Shown: one piece after another, positions 54,164 to 64,000 of the stretch
Layout: every line of letters starts with the position of its first letter
Position numbering within the stretch: the stretch's first letter is position 1
Assembly: GCA_004369085.1 (NCBI GenBank)
Contig: ML210183.1
Location: 124,001 to 188,000 of the forward strand
Length of the DNA stretch: 64,000 bases
Reading direction: 5' to 3'
Source: Coprinopsis marcescibilis
Taxonomy: Eukaryota > Basidiomycota > Agaricomycetes > Agaricales > Psathyrellaceae
Translations under genes and position numbers: made by a program
Notes under the pieces: generated by a model
The model's input: only the letters and a program-made list of their open reading frames with translations
Told to the model about the DNA's origin: nothing
The model's database searches: none

Positions 54164-55920
54164 GGAGCCGAAGGGTATTGTGGAATCTATTTATTCTTTG
54201 TGATACTGCTGTACGTGACTGGTCTTATGCAGTGTCTAAAATGCTAGAGCGATTTTCAGGATTTACTTCGAAGCTTCAATGTTGTCAAGACGTACCTATA
54301 CAAATGGTGGCGGACCGAGGCCTGCTTTATTGTGATAAGGAGTTTCGGAGGTTTAGGGCGCTGTGAGCACCCATCTGTCGATGATGAAGCTGCTCAAGCG
54401 TGAGTTTCTGGCAACTTTGGACGATGACGCTCACTGCAGGCAGGTCTCAGTGGCCAGCGGTAGAGCAAACCCCATGGGAAGCAAAAAGGTTATCGCAAGA
54501 TGAGGGCAAGATATATATACGGGCTCGGAACATATATGATAAGCGAAGCGAACCCGCCGCGATAAGTGGTTTAATCTTGGAGTTGCGATAAGTGCAGTAG
54601 CGCCATGCCAATATTGAATGATTGCTTGATGTTATCAGGTTTCTTATAATTGTCGCAATGCTTCTCTGGGAGAAAATGGCGATACCCGAGCGCTACCCGG
54701 TTAGTGGTCAGGCGCATGGGCGCTTGAGAGAGGGATCGCGTTCGGAGGCAAAGCCACCAATTCAAATTGAGCCGACGGAACATAATGAGTTATGATGGGG
54801 AGTTGTCGAGGTTCGTTATTTGAAATGTGATGGAACGAATGGGAAGAGGCGAATTGGGAAGGAATCCTTCTGCATTCGACGATGTCGGCACCAACATGGA
54901 AGAACAATGGTAAACATGGTGGGAAAGTCTTATTCTGCTGAACACAATATGAACACTTTTAGACTTCAAGGCACAACGGCAACCAAATGGTTCGTGGAGC
55001 TGCTTGTGCAACTGTGAGATATAGCTAAGCAGTTCTGTCAAACACAAGCCCTGTTTCAAGGCTTCCACGAGATCAGAAACAAATGACCGGGTGCACAAAG
55101 GCGCACAAGCGTGCTTGGGTGTGTGGTAGGTGATTTTTTGCCGGCTGCCTTGAAAACCAGGGTCGAATCTTATACGAATCTGACTTGTTCTGAATAAAAA
55201 TCAAAAGAAGAAAGCAACGCCACCACGCGCGCTGTTTCTTTGACATTGACGTCGGGGGAAGATGCAAAACTGACTCATGTGAGCAGACCGGGGATTCGGA
55301 CCATGTTTCGGACGAAAAGCAGATGTTTTTCTTCATCGGACCGAATTGAAGTTGGTCGCGATCGCGTTATTGAAATTGAACATCCTAGAGCACGCCAAGT
55401 TGGCTGATCCTTAGGTCTTGAATTTATCTTTCATGTTTGTGATAGAAGAAGAAAGGATACTTTAGCAGGCCAGATGTCAGATAGTGACTTGGCTCAGGCG
55501 TTCATCAGCGGCGTCGACTGGTGGCTGGGGCTGCTGCGGAAGACTGTCTGGTGCAGTCCTGCCTGTTCAAGCGACAGGGGCAGAATTACTATATGCAAAA
55601 CGGTAACGAAAGGAGCGGGTCGGGATGATCGCAATAGTCGCGTCGGGAGCGGCCGGCAGGATATTTGGCCAGGAACTCGGCTGTTTTAGGCAGCAAGTTA
55701 AAGCGTGGATCTCGATTTTGAGGGTAAATAGATCGTGCCAAAAGTGTGGGAAAGAATTGAACTGGTGGTGTCTGTGTGCCTTGGGTTGGATTCGAGTACG
55801 GACCGCACGGTCGTTTGGACTCTACGACTGGCTACGGACGCCTACCGGGTCCATCGTTCCTTTTCTTTCTACCACCAGCATCTCCGGGTCTCCCTCGTCT
55901 AGAATTCCGAACTCTGGTAT
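54164..55920. promoter_or_regulatory. Long upstream region of the AreA-like gene, with GATAAG cluster
   Basis: About 1.76 kb. GATAAG occurs on the plus strand at 54334, 54538, 54561 and 54587, with HGATAR matches on the minus strand at 54490-54494 and 54632-54636. A CGCGATCGCG palindrome is at 55357-55366. Two more sites, TGATAG (55440) and AGATAG (55479), lie closer to the start. These match the binding motif of GATA factors. No supported ORF is present. Confidence 0.5.
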
Positions 55921-58900
55921 ATGGAACTCTCGCCTGCATCGATAAAGGCCTTTGTCGATGCAAATTCCTGGTCTCAACCACAGAACCCGAGTCGCCAACG
56001 CAGAGACCTGAATTCTCGTGCTTCGTCCGCCACAGACTCCCCTGACTCTGCTGCCTGGTCACAGTCTGCCCAGTTTATCCCTGCAAACCAGTCAGGCTCT
56101 CAGTCTGAAGACACCGCTGCCGACAGTTCTGACATCGGTCTTACCTCTCTCTCGGAATCAGATTGGAGCAATATTTTTTCTGCCCCATTGAACCCTTCAA
56201 TGTTTGCAGCACTCGCTGCCGGGGGTGTTTTGGGCCCAGTCTCTCCTCAGGAGGGTCCATCTCCTTCGCCGTCTGGCTCGCACCTCGCCCAGCTGCACAA
56301 TTTCCCGAACTCGTACAACTTGAACCCCAACAATATCGTCGGGTACCAATCGGCGTCCAGCTCCTGGACCCAGCCATCACTTGTCTACAGTAACCCTGCC
56401 TCATACACTTCCAAACCATCTATCCCCCGCTCCAACTCCACCTCGGGAGACCTTGCCCATGCAGAAGTATCTTCTGCAAACGGTGAGTGTTATGCAGACC
56501 AGCTAACAACGGACTCCTAAAGCTATTTTATCATTTGTAGACGATGTACAACCCTCAGGCAGACAGCCACCCCGGAATGGCATTCATGTAACTCGTGTTG
56601 ATACTTTGGCAAAGCAAGCGCGCTTCTCGAACCAGAATCTCATCTCCAACGATAGGAGTCCACCTGCCGTCCACTACAACCCCACCCTTTCCTACCCAGG
56701 TGAGCGTCCAAGTCTAGGACTACATCCTTCGCTTTGGATGTCACCGTCATCCTCCGCAAGCGCACCGTTCCCAGCGTACCAGACGCTAAACCATCCTTCT
56801 TCACCATCTGTCCTCCCAGATTCACGTCGATCTTCCCACACTCAGTCCCCAACATCTCCAGCCGCTTCTGTCACGACCGATTCAAAGTCAACTCTCTTTA
56901 CCGATCTGTTCTCTGATGACCTCTTTACCACCACCACCCAATCTTCGGTATCACCTCAAGCCACTTCACCCTTCACATCACCTCGCATATCGGGTTCACC
57001 AGGCATTCAACACTCTCCGGTGGCCGAAAAGGCTCCAGAGGAACTGGCCAAAGAGGATCCACTCGCGACTCAAGTTTGGAAAATGTATGCGAGGACGAAA
57101 GCCAATTTGCCTCACGCTCAGCGGATGGAGAATCTTACGTGGAGGATGATGGCGATGGCACTCAAGAAGAAGGAGAGAGATGAAAAGGCTGCTGCTGCTT
57201 CTGCTAGTGGAGAATTTGTAGAGGGTGAAAATAAACAACCGGCGCAAGGCACGAATGAAGACGAAGGGTTGCAACTCAAACGGTCTTCCTCTCCCGATGT
57301 CCGAGTGGAGACAGATCAAACTGAAGGGAGCGAACGTGGTCGCAGAATAGACAAGGGAAAGACTCGAGTCCGAGTCGTGGGCTTTGATGGTGCCAACCCA
57401 GATTGGATTGAGGAAGACGAGTACGTCATTTACATGCTATATGTGCAATTGCAAACAGACGCCGAGACCCCGTTTCTTTTTATACAGTGTGGTGTCAATG
57501 GATTGGAGAGCCATGAGTCGATCGCGGTCGCGCGTCTCGATGGATTGGAGAGCTACAAGTAGATCCCGTTCAAGGCCACCAGAATCGACCAACGCTTTCG
57601 ACCAACACATGAGTGACATGTTCGCAAACGGCACTTTAGGTTTTCCCGCTTCCGCGCCCAACCCTACTCTCGATTTCAAGGATATGCGGAGAGCCAACAC
57701 CCTCAATGTTCCCACATCTGGCCCCTCCATGGGACGAAGGAGTCCCCTCTCTTCAAGCATCCAGCAGCAAGACCTTTCAGGGTACTACGACCCTTTCGAA
57801 CAACAATTGCCCTCGGTCTACGAGAATGCTGAGAGTCGATACTCTCACGCAACATACACAGGCACCAGACAGCTTTCTTCAGAATTCAATTCCCCCACCT
57901 TTGCGCCCACGTCGCTTCCAGCTCAAGGTTTAACCCGGCTCACAATTCCTCTCAACGCACAGACTCAACAGGCGCAGCAATTACAATCTCAGCAGCAAGG
58001 ACAGCCTCACCAATTCCCTCGACACGTGCGTAAAACGAGTTTCGATCACACTGTCACAAAGGACACCCTCTTCGCAGCCTTGAAGGGGAGGCACCAGATC
58101 AATGGCAAGACATTTGTACCTTCTAATTCTGGTGTTAAACGTCCGGCAGAAACGGTTCACTTCGATAGCCTTTTGCGGGCTGACCCCTCGAACGTGGATG
58201 TCGCATCCCCAGTAGAAGAAGAGGTCGACCGATTGTCCTCTACAAGCCCATTCCCATCTTCTTCATTCAATTTTTCCTTCGCACCATACGAGGGTCTTTT
58301 CGATCTTCCGCCCGCGTCGTCTGGATCCTCATCGACAATTGCCCAATTCGATTCTCAATCCCAATCTCAGCACACCGCATCGGGAAGTGGGAGTGGCCTG
58401 TTCAGCACGAGTTCTACGGCGCGAAACCAGTCCTCGTCTACCTCGGGCCCCGAGACCCGTTTATCGGCTGCTGCCGCTGCGGCAACCGCAGTCATGGCGG
58501 AGGGATATGCTCAGCTGGAAAACAATGACTTCGATTACCGCCAGTTGATGGGCTTGGTCTATCCAAACCTTGACAACCAAATCCCGTTCACAGTCGACCC
58601 GACCCAGTTAGTTTCGGTTGGAACCAATGATGGGTCTGGATATGCTGCATTCCACGCCAGTCCGTCGAGCGATGGATGGAATGGTGTCAACTCTAGCACC
58701 ACTGCTTCCCCAGAGCCATATAGCAACAACTCGGATGCGTCAACGCCGCCATCAGACAATCAGGCACCCTCCAGCGCGCCACCTCAACAAACTCAGCGAA
58801 GCGGTCTTTCGGCAGCTTTGCAACGACAGCAGGGGAAGTACTTTTCGTTGCAACAAGGCGGACAGGACCTTCAGAGGCGGAAGTCTATGCCCTCGCCCGT

Positions 58901-59604
58901 CGTAAAGACTTCTGGCAGCAGCGATGGTAGAAGTCCATCCAGTACACCAGAATTGAAGCCGGCTGGCGAAGCTTCGAGCAGTTCCAAGACAACCGGCAGC
59001 AAGGGGTCAGGGGAGGATGGCGATCAGTCTCCGACTCAGTGTACCAACTGTCAGACTACGAACACACCCCTTTGGAGAAGGGATCCGGAAGGCCAACCGT
59101 TGTGTACGTTTTCCCCTAGTTTGGTGAAACGTGGATTCTAACGCCCCTACTTATCATAGGCAATGCATGCGGCCTTTTCTTTGTGAGCTCCACTCATTCC
59201 GCATGTTTTTCGATAACGATATTAACGAGTCTCTTTTAGAAGCTGCATGGTGTTGTTCGTCCACTATCACTCAAGACGGATGTAATCAAGAAGAGGTATG
59301 TCGTTCCCGAATCGAGGCCGCTTTTCCCTATCTAACGCAGCTTGCTAGGAATCGTGCATCCGGAACGCCGAGCACTAGCTCTCGCAAAGGACAGAATCTT
59401 CCAAAGCTGGCTTCTTACCCAACACGTCCTCGATCGCAATCCAGTTCACTGCTGACTGCCAGCCTTACACGTAGCGTCGGGGCATCTGCTGGACGTGCTG
59501 CTCCTCCAGCGCCTACTGTAGCAGTTGCTGGGGGTGTTCTATCTATGAAGCGACAGCGACGGACATCAGGTATTCATGTAGTGGGTTCCTCGGATGCACA
59601 GTGA
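55921..59604 (+). CDS. AreA/NIT2-like GATA transcription factor (nitrogen regulator)
   Basis: A global regulator of nitrogen metabolism by family. Estimated length is about 1,130 residues. The start [17 protein letters not shown] opens a long Ser/Pro-rich region. The AreA-type N-terminal domain (DUF1752) reads [37 protein letters not shown] near 57060-57180. A 14-residue tandem repeat, MDWRA[MT]SRSRSR, lies at 57492-57575. The single GATA finger is [18 protein letters not shown], then [21 protein letters not shown]-x2-C-x17-C-x2-C. Three introns cut it, leaving a 23-base exon (59160-59182). A basic tail [10 protein letters not shown] follows. The C-terminus ends [19 protein letters not shown], similar to the AreA tail that meets Nmr. 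The upstream GATAAG cluster may allow self-control. Confidence 0.9.
57492..57575 (+). repeat. 42-base tandem duplication coding VSMDWRAxSRSRSR twice
   Basis: Two in-frame units of 14 codons (57492-57533 and 57534-57575) encode the same peptide except Met/Thr at position 8. The DNA copies differ at several third positions, especially in the Arg-Ser codons, so the duplication is not recent. It follows the DUF1752 region of the GATA factor and adds an SR-dipeptide basic patch. Confidence 0.85.
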
Positions 59605-60042
59605 TGTTGATGTGTCTAAACTTTTCGCACTTTCTTATGTCTCTAATGCCATATGTAGTCTTTTTATTTTGCCATTCCATACCTAGCTACCCTTTCACGA
59701 TATGTAACACTTTGTATGTAGACTTGGAATACGACTGAAGCAATGAAAGTTTTGAAATGAATTGGCTGGAATAGTATTTTCCCACCGACGAAGGTGGCAA
59801 CCGTTACGGCGGAGCCAATTGATTGGCTCTTGGGGCAACATTTGGGCCCTCCTTCGTTTGCTCCCCTTCGCTGGCTGTAGCTTCTGCCCGTCCTGGCCTC
59901 CATATTCAGACCCCAGGTGTCCTCTTCGCGCCCACCGGCGCAGAAATATCACGCTAGCCGCGACCAAAATGCTTATTCACATTTGAGGCCAGTTGCGGCA
60001 ACCGATGACAACCGTTTGCAGCGACGTGTTTCTCGAACGGAA
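59605..60042. other. Intergenic region and possible 5' exon of the Sec7 gene
   Basis: About 440 bases. The frame of the Sec7 protein stays open upstream to 59881 without an ATG (SSSRPPAQKYHASRDQNAYS is encoded there). Either an upstream exon supplies the start or translation begins at 60043. Confidence 0.5.
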
Positions 60043-63000
60043 ATGGATTTCGAGCAGGCTCTCCAGAACGAAGGCACGTTTATGTTGAGGGAAGGTGTCG
60101 ATGTGAATTCGCTGGGAGTCATGGATAGCCCAGCCCAATCGCCGGCAAACAAGAGTTACTCAAGTTCTACGATTAAACCAAGCACGCCCAGTTTTGCGCG
60201 TTCAATGGGAATGGGCACTCCCTCAACACCCGTTGTCGTTCCGCCTACGCCTTCGCCGAATCCTGCGGGCTCAGGGACAGCGTCATCTCTAGTATCAGTT
60301 GCATCAAGCACATCGACATCGAACAACAAGCTGGCGGCATCATCATCTTCACCGGAATCTTCGCAGGATGTGTTTTATGATGCAGATGAGGGGGAAAGGC
60401 AGACCAACAGGAGGTCAATGTATCGTTCGACGGGTACTTCGAGCAGTCCTGATCTCGCAACATTGCTACGCAAATCCAAGGAGCGGGGAGAACCAGTCAA
60501 TATACCACATCACTTGAAGAAGGACCGAAGGGAGGAGCCACCTCCCTTGCCTGAGAGGGAGACTCGACCGAGGTCGTCAACGACGGTTGGGCCAGCGTCG
60601 ACGCCGTCATCACCAGCCGCAGGGTCAACCAAGAGAGCAAAGGGCGACGGGGATTCCACCAATAGGGAGCAGGGGACAAAGGTGCGTTTGAATGTATGTA
60701 TCCCTGTGCTCACAGTTTATGAACTGAAGATGACCATTCGTATCTTTCTAGTCCAAATCCTCGGTCAGAAACTTTTTCGGCAAGATGCTGGGCCAGTCCA
60801 GCGTTAGAGAGCGATCGGTACGACTAGTGCCTTATTCTTGCTCGCGTTCATTCATCTAATCTCTTTGGGCATGAATAGAAGACCGATGCGAGCATACCGC
60901 CAGTTCCGAGCACGTCCAACTATAGCGGCCATCCCTCTGTTTTCAGCGCTTTCCCACCTCCCGTTCCTCCCCTTCCTTCTGAGCATCGACACCCATCAAC
61001 ATCGCCCATTGCCGACGTGTTCAGCACGTCGAGCAAGCCAGCTCTCGATACAAGCAAGCCTCTTCCCAAAATTACGGCAGAACAGCGGTCGATGCAAAAC
61101 ACTGAAAGTGACGACGAACAAATTGTTGTTGTACACAACAAGTCATCTATTCCACCCCCACTGCCCACCAAAGCTGAACCTCCAATATCGCCCGTCAGTG
61201 CCACAACTATCAAAAGACGCAGCCACAGTGTCAGTAATGTGGATGTGGAAGTACTCCCGCCATCACCCAAAGTCACCGCACAGCAGCTACTGCCGACTGA
61301 CGGCAAACGTCCCAGCACGCGAAGCTCGGAAGACTCTTCTTTACATGGATTCCTCGACGAATTCAGGGGCCAGCTCTCTCAGCTGGATCCAACAGAAAAT
61401 GTTCTCGCCTTGCACGATCCCTCCACTCCTGCGCGCCAGATTGCATTTCGGTCAAAGCAGGGCCGTCCACCGAACCATCTCCCCGGCGCTAATCCTAGTC
61501 ATCAGGATCCGAAACCCCTTAGCCCAAGACCAGATGTGCTTCCATCCAACGCCAGTTCGTCCACGGTATCAAGCAAACCATCCAGTCCCGAAATTGCGGA
61601 TGTTTTTTCTGTACCCTCGCCGTCTGTTGTGATTCCACCTCGATCATCCTCTTTGCAAACGACTCGCTCTCCGATAGGGTCAGGAGGTCCGCCAAACTCC
61701 CGGCTCAACAACAACAGACTAGGCGTCTCTAATCTTAGGTCCAATAGTGGACCAGCTGGGATGTTAACTCCCCAGACGCGGGATACCAACCGTTTGAGAG
61801 TGCTACATCGGTCTACCGCTTCCAGCTCGGAACCATCGTTAATTCCGACAGAGGATGGTCGCATCAGTACGTTGATTGTTTCCTTTCATCTGGGCCTGTT
61901 TCTGACCTCTACGGAAACCGTCTTTCACCAGTAGGGAATTCAGCTCGTAGAACGTCACATCAAGATCTTACAATCAAGGCAACTAGCGATCCTTCGTCAC
62001 CACGGCTCGGGGCGTCTACTCTTTCACCTGGAGGCGAAGAGACTGGTGATCTGGATGCCCGAGGGAAGGAGCTTGCGGCTCGGTGTCACAACGAGAACGA
62101 TGACTTTTTACCCAAAGAGAAGATCGCGGAATGGCTGGGAGGATTGTGAGTCTGGGCTTGGACTTTGTCTCTCAGTTTGGGCACTGACCATCGGAACAGG
62201 GGTCGTATCAACAAAGCTACTTTACATCATTACATGGATTTCTTTGATTTCGCAGGTTTGCGTCTAGACCTTGCATTCAGGTGAGCTATTGTCCATATCA
62301 GCAACAAAGATGGACCTAATTGCAAGGTAGACGGTTATGTGCAAAGCTTTACCTCAAGGGCGAAACGCAGCAAGTCGATCGAATCTTGGAAGAGTTTAGT
62401 CGAAGGTACTGGGAATGCAATCCTAATGGAGTCTACGGAAGTGCCAGTGAGTTTCAGCATGCATTAATTTCAACGCCATCTAACATCCAAAAAGACATCG
62501 TTCACGCCGTTTCGTACTCACTTCTGCTCCTGAACACTGATCTCCATGTTGCCGAATTGTCGACACGAATGTCCCGAAGCCAATTCGTGCGCAACACCTT
62601 GACCGCTGTTCAAACACAACTCAACCCGGACCCGCTTGCATCATCCACGGATCTAACATATGATGACTGCAGCATGCCTGCGACGAACAGTGAAGATAGC
62701 GACGGGCTTACGCGTCCTAAGCGCAGCGACAGCATCACGAGTTGGAATAGTGTGTCCCGCGAAGTGTTGATGTCTCTACAAGCGTCACCTGGAAGCAATG
62801 GAGGTACCGCGTTCCATCCCGGGAACGGAAGCACACCCTCTTTCCAGATCACGAACGGGCAAGACTCAGCAAACTCCACCCAGAACTATGGCCGTGCTTG
62901 GGAAAATGATATGGAGAGCTTGCTCAAGGTTGGCGGTTTTCATCAACGGACCTTCGGAGTTTACTAATGCAGTACCTCTTTCATTAGGAAATGTACAACG

Positions 63001-64000
63001 CAATCAAGAGCCAGCAGATTCTTCAACCTGTTTCTGCAATGGGAAGGACGTCCATGACGTCTCTGAGCCCTGGCGGCGGCGGAGTCTTGAGAAATCGGAG
63101 CCTCCGTGGAGGTCAACCTGACCGTCTGACTACGCTTAAGAGGGGAAGTATCCGTGGACTGCAGTCCATTCTGAACTCACAGTCGGGGGCCAGTCCTTAC
63201 AGCAGCAATAGTAGCATTGATGGGCGTATCAGTCCATCTCCTAGCTTTGCTGCCTCGACGCATGAGGTACGGTTCTTTAGGTTGCTTTTGTTAACATCGA
63301 AATAACCTTTTGACTTGTGAAAGGTTATGTACGGTTCCAGCTCATCATTCCTAAACCCTACACTTGGCTTTGCCTCCAACCTTTCTCATACTATCATCAA
63401 AGAGGCGCAGGAAGATGACGACCGAAGCATTCGCAGCGACGACACGTCTTCGACAACCATCAGCATATCGGACGAAGAACTTGCATTGCTTGGCGCCCCT
63501 TGGGCGAAGGAGGGCATGCTTTGTCGGAAGCAATACTGGGAATCCGCCGGAAAGCGGGCAAGGGATAAGGCTTGGCTCGATGTGTTTGTAGTTATTCAGC
63601 GTGGCGAACTGAACATGTTCGTTTTTGGAGAGAATTCTGCTGGGGGATCCGGTGCGATGGGTGGCGGAAACTGGCTTGTACGTCATTTCTCATTTCTACA
63701 GTTGTGGCATGCTAAAATGAAATGTGTTCTAGGCCAATGCTCAGCCAGTGGGTACAGTCCATCTATCCCATTCACTCGCACATCCGTTACCTCCCCCTGG
63801 TTATAACCGGCAGCGCCCACATTGCATGGTTTTGACTCTGGGTAATGGCGGAGTGTACTTCTTCCAGGCAGGAACTGAGGAATTGGTCAATGAATGGGTG
63901 TCCACGTGCAACTACTGGGCTGCTCGAACAAGCAAGGAACCGTTGACTGGAGGTGTTTCGAACATGGAGTATGGATGGAACAGAGTCGTGGATGTCAATG
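60043..64000 (+). CDS. Sec7-PH guanine nucleotide exchange factor for an Arf GTPase (Yel1/EFA6/Syt1-like), 3' truncated
   Basis: Sec7 domains load GTP on Arf proteins at membranes. The first in-frame ATG (60043) gives MDFEQALQNEGTFMLREG. A Ser/Pro-rich region of about 600 residues follows, with SVRNFFGKMLGQSSVRERS. The Sec7 domain starts near 62040 (GKELAARCHNEND, KEKIAEWLGGLGRINKATLH, HYMDFFDFAGLRLDLAFR). It has the glutamic finger in LKGETQQVDRILEEFSRRYW and the helix VSYSLLLLNTDLHVAELSTR. The PH domain starts around 63500 (KEGMLCRKQYWESAGKRARD, KAWLDVFVVIQRGELNMFVF) and continues to EELVNEWVSTCNYWAARTSK. The coding frame is open at 64000, so the C-terminus lies outside the window. At least seven introns occur. 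The Sec7-then-PH order matches EFA6 and Yel1. Confidence 0.88.

Noticed and set aside
1..64000. Transposon, LTR or CRISPR array
   Set aside because: Reading both strands I found no transposase, integrase or reverse transcriptase motifs, no long terminal repeats and no spaced direct repeats.

Overview
The window is nuclear DNA from a filamentous basidiomycete, most likely an Agaricomycete. Genes are close together on both strands, and nearly all are cut by many introns of about 50-65 bases with GT..AG ends. The protein set is fungal: a CBM1-GH5 mannanase, an AreA/NIT2-type GATA factor, a Zn(II)2Cys6 factor, an Nha1-type antiporter and the fungal antizyme. I could not identify the species. There is no prokaryotic operon, CRISPR array, prophage or clear transposon. 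Exon boundaries were read by hand from splice signals and reading frame, so starts and small exons carry more uncertainty than the family calls.

Layout. 1-2124 (+): 3' part of a tRNA pseudouridine-32 synthase. 2541-3480 (-): splicing factor Cwc15. 4428-5364 (-): unknown protein. 6148-7960 (-): F-BAR/SH3 cytokinesis protein. 8671-13719 (-): Elongator subunit Elp1, divergent from 13860-14797 (+), the rRNA-processing factor Efg1. 15328-17525 (+): uncharacterised seven-helix membrane protein. 18035-20039 (-): Ser-rich unknown. 20182-21060 (-): ribosomal protein uS5/RPS2, divergent from 21517-22530 (+), an ornithine decarboxylase antizyme needing a +1 ribosomal frameshift. 22640-23849 (-): DUF1771-Smr protein. 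24793-25886 (+): polytopic membrane protein. 26010-27361 (+): Cys-rich single-pass membrane protein. 27663-28648 (+): disordered protein. 28940-31223 (-): Na+/H+ antiporter. 31885-34875 (+): Afi1-like DENN/SPA protein. 36014-38104 (+): Zn2Cys6 factor. 38881-39582 (-): probable complex I accessory subunit. 39940-40893 (+): UPF0643-like protein. 41084-42760 (-): disordered unknown. 43291-45678 (+): gamma-glutamyltransferase. 47615-48487 (+): GPI-type secreted protein. 49267-51256 (+): mannanase. 51784-54163 (+): signal peptide peptidase. 55921-59604 (+): AreA-like GATA factor. 60043-64000 (+): Sec7-PH Arf exchange factor, running off the window.

There is no obvious gene cluster; most neighbours are unrelated housekeeping genes. 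Loose functional links are two tRNA-modification genes (PUS9-like, ELP1), two factors for an Arf3/Arf6-type GTPase (Afi1-like, Sec7-PH), and ribosome biogenesis or function (EFG1, RPS2). The most notable signals are the antizyme frameshift site, several 11-23 base microexons inside conserved domains, a cluster of GATAAG motifs upstream of the GATA factor, and perfect CG-rich palindromes between genes.
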